Positions 42,009-54,536 of a DNA stretch of 64,000 nt are shown one piece after another. Made by a program: the position numbers and the translations under genes. Every line of letters starts with the position of its first letter. Position 1 is the stretch's first letter. The stretch is from Acanthacorydalis orientalis (Eukaryota > Arthropoda > Insecta > Megaloptera > Corydalidae), in the NCBI GenBank assembly GCA_034766995.1, contig CM068321.1:17805026-17869025 (forward strand), in the 5' to 3' direction. The notes beneath the pieces were generated by a model. That model did not search any database. It worked only from the letters and a program-made list of their open reading frames with translations, and was not told where the DNA came from.

Positions 42009-44181
42009 TGCAATAAAATAATATAATATAAAATTAATATAATTTTGTCATCAGAAAACAATAGGTGACGAACGGCATTTGTTTCGACGCGAATACGTTT
42101 TTGCTTTATAAGACAGAACTTGTACATTTTTTATTGATAATGTTAGAAACGTGAGAGCTATATTATTAATACATATTGTTGATGTAACTTAGTTGTACGG
42201 TTGAGAAAAAATATCAAACATATTATATACAGTTCAAACTAAATCATAATTTTGTAATTAAAAATGACAACTTTACAGACAGGAATAACTAAAAATAATT
42301 TGCAATGCCATCTTATTTTTTTTTTGTATAACTAACTTGTTTCCTAGTATACAATCTTAAAATAATACTTGCGAATTTCGTTTCTTCCATAATTGTTGTG
42401 ATAATTATGCAATATTTATTGCAAAAATATTACATATAGACATTTTTTTAAGCAGGACCACAGTAAGTCTGAGACTATACACGATAGACTATAACTAAAA
42501 AAATATGGACTATTTATTGTATACTATACCTGCATGTATATATATATATATATATATATAAAAAAATTTATGCAAAATTAATATAATTTTATTTCTTATT
42601 TAACAAATTGTACATAAAAATGTAGGGCCATGCTCATAATTTTTCACTAAATATTACAAATAAATCTCATTACTTAGTAGTTAATGTACCACTAGATCTA
42701 GCCATACTTACTAATTTATTCATAATAAATTTAATAATTATGTCTAAATATATTGATAACTAAGCTCTATTAACTATTTGATTATTTTGATTATTGCTCA
42801 TGTGTATTTTGATGGGATTCGTTCATCCATAAAGAATTAAGGTACAGAAAAATAATTGACTTTTAACTAAATTATTTTCCTGAAGTTTAGTTTTCTAATT
42901 ATAATGGAATCGCTATCGAAATGAGCATTAGCAGTAACCAGAATAATTAATTACAAATCATGTGTTTGACTTTTTATTTTCATTTGTATATTAAAAATGC
43001 AAAAACATTTTATTTCAGTAAAATTTGCTAGTTGATTTCGTACTGATTTATAGATAAAATCTTTTCTTATTTTCTTAAAACTTTTATAAATGATATTTTA
43101 TAAGTTATATTTATTATTGTAATAGAATTCAAAATTCTTACAGACTTTTTATTATTATAACAATATTATTAAAAAGTAACTACTTCTGTTACTCGATGTA
43201 TCTAAACAATAATCAAAATTTTAAAACCAGATAGATATGATGATGGAATTTTACATGTTACAAAATGTTTTAAGATTAGTGGTATTAAATCAATAAGTGT
43301 ACTTTAAGGAATCGGGAATAAGGAATTATAAACATGGGGATAGAAATAATGAAATAAAAAAAAAAAACAGATTTATTCATAAGAAAATATATTTTATTAT
43401 TTTTTTGTTTGTCAAAGTACAGCCGTACTACAAGCTTTAAAATTAAAATAAAATCATGAGAAACAAATAAAATATATATTACGTTATGTCAATAGGTTTC
43501 ATTCGATAATCCCAAGCTAACATCGAAGTAAAACTGTATTATCCTTCGCAAGGAACAATATTATAAAAATCTTAATAATTATAACAGCACCAGTAATAAT
43601 AATGATAATTATATAAAATAGAAAAAAAAACATTATATATTTTTTTTTAAAAAAAGTATTCGATAACACATATATTGCTAGAATATATTTCGTGCGATCC
43701 TTGTCGCACGAAAAAAATATCACATATGGGGTTAGGTTTTTGTTAGTTGTGCATACATTAAGCGTAAAATTAAGGTTATTCCTACAGAAGGAGAGAAACT
43801 AAATATATAAGATGATACGGAATGTATGTAATAAATAGGGGGATCCCGAGTTTGATCTGATAAGACAAGATTTTTACATACTGAAAAAATTAAAAAATTT
43901 TTTTTTTTAAAACACTACCGCCTTATTTATTTGTTTGATAACAATGTCAGTATAAAATCATTTTTATTAAAATTGTAAATTAACAATTATTGTTCGATTC
44001 TAAAAGGCAGTGAAGGCGTTATATATGCTGAATTGTTTCGTTCTTATTGTAATGTTTTTATTCTTAATTTCGTTTATATAAATTTCATTATATATATATT
44101 ATAAAATGAATGAATTTTAATTTTTTCTAAAAGTTGTATAATTTTAAATCAACTCGACTTCGAGTGATCCCGGTTGTTTGA
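42009..44181. other. Intergenic region between two minus-strand genes
   Basis: It contains the promoter of the secreted-protein gene at its left edge and the 3'UTR of the giant repeat gene at its right edge. AATAAA hexamers on the minus strand occur near 44056 and 43925. A short (TA)n lies at 42539-42559. No coding sequence was seen. Confidence 0.6.
42104..42110 (-). promoter_or_regulatory. TATA box candidate of the secreted-protein gene
   Basis: TATAAAG on the minus strand, preceded by TCTT and followed about 30 bases later by CGTCGAAACA, in a local G+C-richer patch. The start codon is 96 bases downstream. One short upstream ATG (near 42078) may lie in the leader. Confidence 0.45.
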
Positions 44182-47100
44182 TTACTGCGAGACACTGGGC
44201 ATGTAAAATTTATGCGTTTTCGTGTCTCTCGTGTGTTTAAATGGTGGTTTAGGAGTGTTTAACAGTGATGCTGGACAAGGTCCAGCATGTCTTGGCACAT
44301 ACTCTTTCTTATACGACGTACCTATCGATAGACTGCTGTCCCCGAGACTTATATGAGATACATTCGAACTGCGTTGTACTCTCTCCGAACGTGTTACATT
44401 ACTAGTCTGCTGCTGTTGTCTGGCGAAACTTCCGTATGACCTGGCTTCGGATTGACCGTAGAACGTTCCGCCGACAGATAAATTATCTTGACGTACGATT
44501 TTCTGTGGTCTTTCGGCCATCTGGTATGTCGACGACGCGTACTGTTGGCCTCGACGCGTGCCATGCACTTCGCACTGTTGCGATTCTCTGTGGAGTGCGC
44601 TTAAACTGCGACGATCCGAACTCTGGGACGAATTACTGATGTAATGTCCTTGCTCGTGTAAGTTGTGGATGCTTCTTCGTTGAGCCGACGCTGCGGAACT
44701 GATCGTATGTAATGCTTCTGTCGACGTGTGCGACCCTTTTCTATACAATACTTGATTACTGACATCTTCTGACGATGTGAGTATGTTCTTTCTATGATGT
44801 GTCGATTTCGATTCGTTCGATACATGCTGAGCATCGTTACGAACAGTACTTTCTCTATGAACAATGTTTGTGTTTTGCGTGTCGCGAACGTGCGTTTGCG
44901 ATGAAGATTTACGAATGTTCTCATTCACGTTGGTCTCTCGCACGGATCTGTCTACCTTCTCCACGTTCGTTTTCTGCGCGCCTTCGTGTATAACATTAGA
45001 TACACCACCTTTGGTTGTGGTCACGTATCTGGTAACAGTCACAGTACTACCGTCGGCGTTTCGAATAGTGTCTGTCGTTACATTTGTCGACGTCTTGGGT
45101 TCTTGTTTGATGATATTCTTCTGTATAATATTCTTCTGTACGACAGTTTGATTGCTAACGTCAGTTTCATTTATTACCTTGTTCGTACGTTTTGTGTAAG
45201 TATTATAATTAGCTTGGTTCGTCGTACGCATTACAGAATGATCGTCGCCGAGAGTAAAACTAGACTCCATGTGACGGCGTCTGTTGACCGTGCCGTTAAC
45301 AGTCGGAGATGTAGGACTCTCCGGCGTTGTCTTTTTAAATGTTGACTTACTAGTCGTAGTACTCTCCATCGTACCTTTTCCAACGTGCAACGTATCTTCG
45401 TGTTTTCGTATTTCAGCACGTTCTCCTCGCACGGTTGTGTATGTTGATTTCTGCGAGGTCGTATCGGTAAATTCACCAGTAATTCTCAAATTATCTTGAG
45501 GTTTCTTAACAGGAGACCTCTCGCCCCTTTGTGGTTTGAAATCATCTTTCGGTTTACCTTCAAAAGGCCCTTCTGGTCTCAAATTATCCGGATGCTTGAC
45601 AACGGGTGCCCGATCCCCTGGAGTGTAATGCGTTTTCTCTGGTTTTTCGAAATCGCCCTCCGGCTTAAGATTATCAGGGTGTCTGATCGGCGTTCTACGT
45701 TCACCAGGACCAATCTTTGACGGCTCACGTCTATCAAAGTCACCTTCTGGATAAAGGTTATCGTGAGGTTTCACAGGCTTCGGTCTATCGCCCGGAGCCC
45801 ATTTCGATGACGGTGTTTTTTCGAAATCGCCTTCGAGTTTAAGATTATCAGGATGGCGAATAGGTGTGCGTCTTTCTCCGGGTCCGACAGGACGACGTTT
45901 CGGTTCTTCGAAATCGCCTTCAGGGAATAGGTTATCTTTAGGTTTCTTCGGTTGGTATCGATCGCCAGGACTCCATTTAGTATCTGGTCGTTTTTCGAAA
46001 TCGCCTTCCGGTTTCAAATTATCTGGATGTTTGATAGGCGAACGACGTTCTCCGGGCATTATTTTCTTCGGATGCGGCCTTTCAAATTCTCCTTCTGGTC
46101 TCAAGTTATCTTCATGTCTAACAACAGTGACTCGTTCGCCATTTACAATAGTTGTGTACTCATCACGTCGTTTGAAATCGTGGAATTCGCCTTCAACGCG
46201 AAGATTATCCTCGCGTCGAATTACTTTCACTCTTTCTCCTTTCACTATTCGATATTCATCACTAGTTTTCGTATCATCGAATGTACCTTCTACTTTAAGA
46301 TTATCCTTACGACGAACAATTTCGGCCCGGTCGCCTCGTGTGACCGTGTAATCGTCCCTATGAACCATATCTTCGAATACTCCTTCCACTTTAAGATTGT
46401 CTTCACGGCGAACGATTTCCGCTCTTTCGCCACGGGTAACTACATAATCTTCTCTGTGAACCATATCTTCGAATACACCTTCGACTTTAAGATTATCTTC
46501 ACGACGAACAACATCAACTCTCTCACCGCGAACAACTTTATAGTCATCTCTCGAGTGATGATCTTCGAATGTTCCTTCAACTTTAAGATTATCTTCATGT
46601 TTAATAATAGTCCTCCTTTCAGCGGGTCCTACTTTCACTGGTGTACGTTTCTCAAATTCGCCTTCCGGTTTCAAATTATCGTCGTGTTTAATCGGAGTTC
46701 TTCTCTCCGCTGGACCAACTCTCTTCTCTGTCGGTCTTTCAAATTCTCCTTCGGGTTTCAAATTATCTTTCGGTTTTTTAATTTCAGGCTTTTCTCCTCT
46801 CTTTGGACTATAATCGTCTTTCGGTTTTCCTTCAAATTCACCTTCGGGTTTCAGATTGTCCGGATATTTTTTAACGGTAACTCGTTCACCTTTAACCACT
46901 TTGTAATCATCTCGCGTTCGCATATCAGTAAATTCACCTTCAATACGAAGATTATCTTCGTGCTTAACAACCTCTGTACGGTCAACACGGGTGATTTTGC
47001 TGTAATCATCCCGAGAACGATATATATTCATTTCGCCTTCCATTCTTAGATGATCTTCACGTTTAATGACATCAGCTCGTTCGCCATAAATTACATTATA

Positions 47101-50100
47101 GTCATCTTTCTTCACAATAATCATCTCGCCCTCTGGTTTAAGATTGTCTTCATGTTTGATAGGAGTTCGTTTTTCAGCAGGACCGACTTTACGGGATTCT
47201 GGTCTTTCAAATTCACCTTCGGGATGAAGGTTGTCTTTCGGTTTTTTAGGAGTTTGTCTCTCTGCAGGTTTAAATTCAGGTTGTTCGCGTTTTTCAAATT
47301 CACCTTCAACACGTAAATTGTCTTCCGGTTTTTTGGGTGTCGGTCGTTCGCCAGGTTTGAATTTGGGTTTTTCAGGACGTTCGAATTCACCTTCAGGACG
47401 CAAATTATCATCATGTTTGATAGGTGTTCGTTTTTCGGCTGGTCCGATTTTCTTAGCAGTTGGTCTTTCGAACTCACCTTCAGGTTGAAGATTGTCTTTA
47501 GGTTTCTTGGCAATCGGACGTTCGCCTGGTTGATATTTCGGTTGTTCTCGGCGTTCAAATTCTCCTTCAGGATAGAGATTATCTTCTGGTTTCTTAGGTG
47601 TTTGTCGTTCCGCAGGTTTATACTTAGGCTTTTCAGGACGTTCAAAATCTCCTTCTGGAAACAAGTTATCGTCGTGTCTGATTGGTGTACGTTTTTCAGC
47701 CGGGCCGATTTTACTTGGAGTGGGACGTTCAAATTCACCCTCTGGGTGTAAATTATCTTTTGGTTTCTTTGGAGTAGGACGTTCACCGGGCCTGTATTCC
47801 GGTTGATCACGTTTTTCAAACTCTCCTTCTGGATACAAATTATCTTCCGGTTTCTTCTGTTTTGGCCGTTCTGCAGGTTTGTATTGAGTCTTCTCCGGTC
47901 GTTCGAATTCACCTTCCGGTCTTAAATTATCATCGTGTCTAATTGGTGCACGTCTTTCAGCAGGCCCAATTTTGGTTGGAGTAGGTCTTTCAAAATCGCC
48001 CTCAGGGAATAGATTGTCTTTTGGTTTCTTTGGAGTAGGACGTTCGCCGGGCCTGTATTCCGGTTGATCACGTCTTTCGAACTCTCCTTCTGGATACAAA
48101 TTATCCTCTGGTTTCTTCTGTTTTGGCCTTTCTCCAGGTTTGTATTGAGTCTTCTCCGGTCGTTCGAATTCACCTTCCGGTCTTAAATTATCATCGTGTC
48201 TAATTGGTGCACGTCTTTCAGCGGGCCCAATTTTGGTTGGAGTAGGTCTTTCAAAATCGCCCTCAGGGAATAAATTGTCTTTTGGTTTCTTGGGAGTAGG
48301 ACGTTCACCAGGCCTGTATTCCGGTTGATCACGTCTTTCGAACTCTCCTTCTGGATACAAATTATCCTCTGGTTTCTTCTGTTTTGGCCTTTCTCCAGGT
48401 TTGTATTGAGTCTTCTCCGGTCGTTCGAATTCACCTTCCGGTCGTAAATTATCGTCGTGTCTAATAGGAGTACGCTTTTCAGCTGGACCAATTTTAGAAG
48501 GCGTCGGCCTTTCGAATTCTCCCTCTGGAAATAGATTATCTTTTGGTTTCTTCGGCGTTTGACGTTCAGCTGGTTTAAACTCAGGCTGGTCGCGTTTTTC
48601 AAATTCACCTTCAGGATATAAATTATCTTCAGGTTTTTTAGGTGAAGGTCTCTCTCCCGGTTTGTATTTCGGTTTTTCAGGTCGTTCGAATTCACCCTCA
48701 GGACGTAAATTATCTTCATGTCTAATCGGTGCACGTCTTTCAGCTGGACCAATCTTAGTCGGTGTAGGCCTTTCAAATTCTCCTTCTGGCTGAAGATTAT
48801 CTTTCGGTTTTTTAGCTGTTGGCCGTTCTCCAGGTCTGTATTCTCGCTGTTCGGGTCTTTCAAATTCTCCTTCAGGATACAAATTATCTTCGGGTTTCTT
48901 CGCTTTTGGTCGTTCAGCAGGAGTAAATTTAGGTTTCTCTGGTCTTTCGAACTCTCCCTCAGGTCTAAGGTTATCATCATGTTTAATTGGAGTACGTTTT
49001 TCAGCAGGACCAATTTTAGTTGGAGTCGGACGTTCGAAGTCGCCTTCTGGATGTAGATTATCTTGTGGTTTTTTAGCCGTTGGTCTTTCACCAGGTCTGT
49101 ATTTAGGTTGTTCTCGTTTCTCAAACTCGCCCTCTGGATAAAGATTATCTTCTGGTTTTCTCGCTTTTGGTCTCTCGGCTGGTTCATATTTAGGTTTCTC
49201 CGGTCGTTCAAAATCTCCCTCTGGTCTTAAATTATCATCGTGCTTAATTGGAGTGCGTCTTTCAGCTGGACCTATTTTCGTTGGTGAAGGACGTTCAAAA
49301 TCGCCCTCAGGATGAAGATTATCTTTTGGTTTCTTAGCAACCGGTCGTTCTGCACGCTGGTATTCTGGATGTTCGGGTCTTTCGAAAACACCCTCAGGAT
49401 ACAAGTTATCTTCTGGTTTCTTTGCTTTCGGACGTTCACCTGGAGTATATTTAGGTTTCTCTGGTCTTTCGAAATCACCTTCTGGTTTCAAATTATCGTC
49501 ATGTTTTATAGGTGTCCGCCTTTCTGCCGGACCAATTTTGGTTGGTGTTGGCCGTTCGAAATCGCCTTCAGGTTGTAGATTGTCTTTAGGTTTCTTCGGA
49601 GTCTGACGTTCTGCTGGCCTATATTCAGGCTTATCGTGCCTCTCGAATTCTCCCTCTGGATGGAGATTATCTTGAGGCTTTTTAGGTGTTGGTCGTTCAG
49701 CAGCTTGGAATTTCGGTTTTTCAGGACGTTCAAAATCACCTTCAGGTCGAAGGTTATCGTCATGTTTAATTGGAGTGCGTCTCTCAGCGGGCCCAATTTT
49801 AGTGGGTGTCGGTCTCTCAAAGTCACCTTCAGGTTGTAAATTGTCTTTCGGCTTTTTAGCCGTGGGTCTCTCTGCAGGTCTATACTCTGGATGTTCTGGT
49901 CTCTCGAAATCACCTTCGGGACGAAGATTGTCTTTAGGTTTCTGTTGTTTTGGTCGTTCTGCCGGTTCGAATTTTTGTTTTTCAGGGCGTTCAAAATCAC
50001 CTTCAGGTCGAAGGTTATCGTCGTGTTTAATTGGAGTGCGTCTCTCAGCGGGTCCAATTTTAGTAGGTGTCGGTCTCTCAAAGTCACCTTCAGGTTGTAA

Positions 50101-52771
50101 ATTGTCTTTCGGCTTTTTAGCCGTGGGTCTCTCTGCAGGTCTATACTCCGGGTGTTCTGGTCTTTCGAAATCACCTTCGGGACGAAGATTATCTTTAGGT
50201 TTCTGTTGTTTTGGTCGTTCTGCCGGTTCGAATTTTTGTTTTTCAGGGCGTTCAAATTCGCCTTCCGGTCGAAGATTATCGTCGTGTTTAATTGGAGTGC
50301 GTTTTTCGGATGGGCCTACTTTTTTAGGTGTCGGTCGTTCAAATTCACCCTCAGGATGGAGATTGTCTTCTGGTTTTTTAGCTTTAGGACGTTCACCGGG
50401 TTCGTATTTAGGCTTCTCAGGTCTTTCGAACTCGCCTTCAGGACGAAGGTTATCATCATGTTTTATAGGCGAACGTTTTTCACTGGGACCAATTTTCTTT
50501 GGCGTTGGTCTTTCAAATTCACCCTCAGGACGTAAATTATCTTTAGGTTTCTTTTGCTCAGGTCGTTCAGCAGGACGATACTTTTGTTCCTCCGGTCTTG
50601 AAAAATCGCCTTCTGGCTTTAGATTATCATGAGGTTTGATAGCCTTTGGTCTTTCGCCCGGACTATATTTTTGTTTCTCGGGACGTTCGAAATCGCCTTC
50701 GGGTTTCAAATTATCATCATGTTTAATTGGCGTGCGTCGCTCGGCAGGTTTCACCTTATCACGTGTTGGTCTTTCAAAATCACCCTCGGGACGGAGATTA
50801 TCTTCAGGTTTTTTGGGTGTTTGTCTTTCTGCTGGTTTATACTTAGGCTGTTCAGGACGTTCAAAATCACCTTCTGGATATAAATTATCTCGAGGTTTCT
50901 TTGCTTCTGGTCGCTCAGCAGGTCTAAATTTAGTTTTTTCTGGCCGATCAAAATCACCCTCGGGTTTAAGATTATCTGGTTGTTTAATAGGACTTCTTCT
51001 TTCACCTTTAGGTACCTTTTCTTCTTTAGGCCGTTCAAAATCACCTTCTGGCCGTAAATTATCCTTAGGTTTCTGTTGTTTCGGCCGTTCGGATGGGCTG
51101 TATTGTGGTTTTTCAGGTCTTTCGAATTCGCCTTCAGGTTTCAAATTATCTTTTGGTTTCTTCGGTTCAGGTCGTTCGCCTATTTTAGGTGTAAAATCGT
51201 CTTTTGGACGTCCCTCGAATGGCCCTTCTGGTTTTAAATTATCTTTGTGAATTATTTTTGTTTGTCGTGTATCGACGTTTTTAAATGTTTGATAAACATC
51301 TTGAGTTGTTGTTGTACGATGATCGACCGTATCTGTTGAATAGAACTTTTCGAAATCTTCTTTTGTCCATGTGCGGCGTCGCTGAGGGCGTTCTACAGTC
51401 ACTACTTTCTCGGTGAAGTCCGTTTGATTGGATGTATCAAATGTCATGCGTCCTTCGGTAGTAAGATTATCTTTCCGTTTAGTGACTGTTGTTACATGAT
51501 CCACTACTTTACTATAATCAACGAACTCTGTTTTATTTGTTGTATCAGTAGTGAAGTCCCCTTCAACTTTTGTCCATGTATTACGTCTAATTGGAGAAGG
51601 TCTTTCCACTGGTTCTCCAGAAAATTCTTTCCTTGTTGTTGTGATATCTATAAAAATATAACAAATAAATAAAATGTTTACTTAATTTGTTGAAAATCAA
51701 TCACTTGAAATCGAATAATTACACTTACCTGTAAATTCACCTCCGACAGTTAAATTATCAACACGCCTGATAATATCAGCTCTTTCACCCCTGATTACTC
51801 TGTATTCCTCATCTATAACTCGAGTACCAGTGAATTCGCCTTCTGGGAATAAATTGTCTTTTGGTTTCTTTGCAACTGGTCGTTCAGCGGGAGTATATTT
51901 TTGTTGTTCGGGTCGTTCAAATTCACCTTCCGGTTTCAAATTATCTTGTGGTTTCTTTTGTTTCGGACGTTCGCCAGGTGTCCATTTTTCTGGTGTACGT
52001 TTTTCGAAATCGCCTTCTGGTTTTAGATTATCTTCAGGTTTTTTAGGTTTCGGCCTTTCTCCGGGACTCCATTTTTCAGGAGTTCGTCTCTCGAATTCGC
52101 CTTCAGGTTTAAGGTTATCCTGAGGTTTCTTTGCTTCTGGTCTCTCTCCCGGTCTCCATTTCTCAGGTTCGCGTTTCGAAAAATCGCCTTCCGGTTTAAG
52201 ATTATCTTGTGGCTTAATCGGTTCCGGTCGATCTCCAGGTCTCCATTTTTCTGGTGTACGTTTTTCAAAATCACCTTCAGGTCGAAGATTATCTTCCGGT
52301 TTTTTCGCTTCTGGTCTTTCGCCAGGTCTCCATTTGTCAGGTGTACGCCTATCGAATTCACCCTCCGGTTTCAAATTATCCTGCGGTTTCTTCACTTCTG
52401 GTCTTTCGCCTGGTCTCCATTTTTCCGGTTCTCTTCTCAAGAAATCTCCTTCGGGTTTGAGGTTGTCTTGAGGCCTGATTGGTTCAGGTCGATCTCCAGG
52501 TTTCCATTTTTCCGGAGATCGTCGTTCGAATTCACCCTCCGGTTTCAAATTATCCTGCGGCTTTTTCGCTTCGGGTCTTTCTCCCGGTCTCCATTTTTCC
52601 GGTTCTCGTTTCGGAAATTCGCCTTCAGGTTTTAAATTATCCTGTGGTTTGCGTATGGGAGCACGGTCTCCTTTCGTTGCATTATATTCATTGCGCCTTT
52701 CTCCAATGAATGGTCCTTCCGGATGTAAATGCTCCTCGCCTTCGTATGGTTTGTGCGGACACCGATGACGG
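44182..52771 (-). CDS. Giant SAXO/MAP6-like microtubule-associated repeat protein
   Basis: Two exons are certain: 52771-51729 and 51647-44182, separated by an 81-bp GT-AG intron; together they encode about 2,835 residues. The first opens in mid-codon with RHRCPHKPYEG. R-H-x-C-P-H after C-G is, as I recall, the Cys-motif of SAXO1/2 (stabilizers of axonemal microtubules). About 77 modules follow, mostly 29 residues: DNLxPEG-[DE]-FERP-x(4)-Y-x-P-[AG]-ER-x(5)-KKP-x. Some retain a D-D-Y/F core like SAXO Mn modules (SRDDYKVVKGER). The composition (Pro, Lys, Arg, Glu) implies an extended, disordered chain. After the array comes a Ser/Thr/Asn-rich tail with many T-T and V-T runs, ending GPCPASLLNTPKPPFKHTRD and KFYMPSVSQ. 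The inferred job is microtubule binding along cilia, sperm tails or axons. The upstream start exon is uncertain. Titin-like or cuticular repeat proteins are less likely alternatives. Confidence 0.85.
45390..51243 (-). repeat. Main coding array of 29-residue (87-bp) modules
   Basis: About 66 modules in one exon. Modules at the gene's 5' and 3' sides are diverged (29-33 residues, many with D-D-Y cores). The core 47149-50454 is 3,306 bases, exactly 38 units of 87 bp with no length change. Twelve of its higher-order units are 261-bp trimers (47149-50280): an EKxKY/F-type module, an EHPEY/DQPEY-type module and a PTPTKIGPAERRTPIKHD-type module. Confidence 0.92.
51735..52735 (-). repeat. Upstream coding array of 29-residue modules
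   Basis: About eleven modules in the first certain exon, mostly of a Trp-containing type (PEKWRPGERPEAKKPQ) that is largely absent from the core of the main array. The last one or two revert to a Y-R-V-I-R-G-E-R form. The two arrays thus evolved from different founder modules. Confidence 0.9.
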
Positions 52772-53144
52772 CTGCAAATTGATATAAAATGGATAAATAA
52801 AAACATGTATTAGAATAAACAATTTACATAGTTCGAAAATTATACAGAATTTTATTATATTATTTACAAACAGAAAAACATCAATTCCATTATAAATTTC
52901 TAGTATACTTTAGGTATTTACAACGGTTTTTAAATTGAATACAGATTATTTTTATTTCTACTTATTTTATTCGAAGAAAAAATACGTTATTCACGTTTAT
53001 ACCAAATACCTTTTTTTATTTATAAGAGTAATTTATATGTGATTAGTTAAGAAATAAGAAAAATCATAAATGTTTAATGATATTAGTAAAATATTTTACA
53101 TTAAAGATATTAAAGATAGAAAAAATGTAACAACCATGATAATA

Positions 53145-53148
<4 letters not shown>

Positions 53149-53210
<62 letters not shown>

Positions 53211-53211
53211 G
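53149..53211. repeat. (TA)n then (GTAT)n microsatellite
   Basis: A TA tract of about 50 bases followed by GTAT units. Confidence 0.95.
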
Positions 53212-54106
53212 AAATGATTTAAAAAAATGTACATCATGATTATAAAATAACTTTCATTAAATACAAGGCGATTAAAGGGCGATTATATGAATAATTGATT
53301 ACTCTGTGAACATAAAATTGTGAACTGGACAATATAAATAATTAATTTTTATTACGATGGTAAATAGAAATCTAGATTAACAAAATGGTACTTAAATAGC
53401 AAATATATAAATAATTATATATCCATGAGCAGTCACTCAACCGTTAAAAGTGAAATGAAACATCCATATATAAAATGATAAACATCAAAAGAAAATTTTC
53501 ATTAAATAAGATACATAACATAAAAATAACGTTTTTATTCATAATAGTTCTTATCATTTTTATATCTAGTAAATTAATTAAATTACTTTATGTTCTATGT
53601 TGTATTTCTTTCAATATTTATTACTTTTCACTGTTTAAAATTGAAATATTTTTTTTAAATCGAGAGGTTCACTTTTTAATAAGTCTTCTAATTATCTTCA
53701 AAAATCAATTTATCTCTTGTCATTTTGGCATAAACTTTTAGTATCAATTATATAAATATACTTGAAATAAAAATTAATAAAAAAAAGCCAACGATTAAAA
53801 TATTTTTTAAAGTTTTTGCAGGAATGACATTATTTATACTTTATAAATTATATTTTTCCCAATTATTTAATTGCGGAACAATCGAAAATACTTTTATAAC
53901 TTTTATTAGTAATTGTGTGTCAAAATAAAATTACAAAATGTATATTAAAAGTTCTTGACAATAACCTAAATTACAAAATAATGTTTAATAATCACTCAAT
54001 ATATGACCGTGTACTGATTTTTTTTATGAAGCAAAAAAAAATGTCAAAAAATTATTAATAATATATTTCTAAGTGTGTGTAAATTTATAATATAAGTTAA
54101 TGTTTG

Positions 54107-54108
<2 letters not shown>

Positions 54109-54171
<63 letters not shown>
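54109..54171. repeat. (TA)n microsatellite
   Basis: A tract of about 63 bases. Confidence 0.95.
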
Positions 54172-54173
<2 letters not shown>

Positions 54174-54312
54174 TTAACATAGTTACTTTCTTATTATCAT
54201 ATATTAAAATATAGATTTCGACACTATTGTACTATTATCTACATTACGTGTGCGTGCCACGTGTACATAAAACACATGAAATTTATAGGAAGTCGTTAAA
54301 AAAATCAAGTAC

Positions 54313-54332
54313 GGCCCGCATTTTCTCGACAT
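54313..54332 (-). CDS. Candidate first coding exon of the SAXO-like gene
   Basis: ATG at 54332 followed by SRKCGP and a GT donor at 54312-54311. It is phase 2, which matches the acceptor at 52772, giving MSRKCGPRHRCPHKP. A GC donor three bases earlier would give MSRKCGRHRCPHKP, the exact C-G-R-H-x-C-P-H order of SAXO proteins. A TATA box lies about 200 bases upstream. The donor is weak either way, so this is a proposal. A rival 29-nt exon at 55330-55358 (MGVSKAKRR, donor GTAAGT, also phase 2) lacks the cysteine. Confidence 0.35.
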
Positions 54333-54528
54333 AATGTTAATTGTGGTAAACTATGTCATTCGACTTGGCACCGACTTGCACGAATTTTCCTCTCTGAGAT
54401 TTTATTTATTATTAATGTTATAAAGATCCGCGAAAAAGGGTTCGAACCAAGTTTTGTACGCATATCCTTAGTTTATTGATCGTCTTCATTTCTGCCACGT
54501 GCAGTCTATTGCTGCAGTAAGGACCGGA

Positions 54529-54536
54529 TTTATATA
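54529..54536 (-). promoter_or_regulatory. TATA box candidate upstream of the SAXO-like gene
   Basis: TATATAAA on the minus strand followed by a G+C-richer leader containing ACTGCAGCAATAGACTGC and an E-box CACGTG about 30 bases downstream. It is a typical core-promoter layout in otherwise AT-rich sequence and is oriented toward the giant repeat gene. Confidence 0.35.

Noticed and set aside
45952..47049. Long open frames on the plus strand across the repeat gene (for example 365 codons at 45952-47049 and 285 codons at 49775-50632)
   Set aside because: They are antisense shadows of the 87-bp coding repeats: the periodic DNA lacks stops in other frames. They have no family resemblance and the minus-strand frame is continuous over 7.4 kb.
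54432..54450. tRNA B-box-like GGTTCGAACC with T-run nearby
   Set aside because: No acceptor, D or anticodon arm can be folded around it on either strand; the T-stem does not pair.
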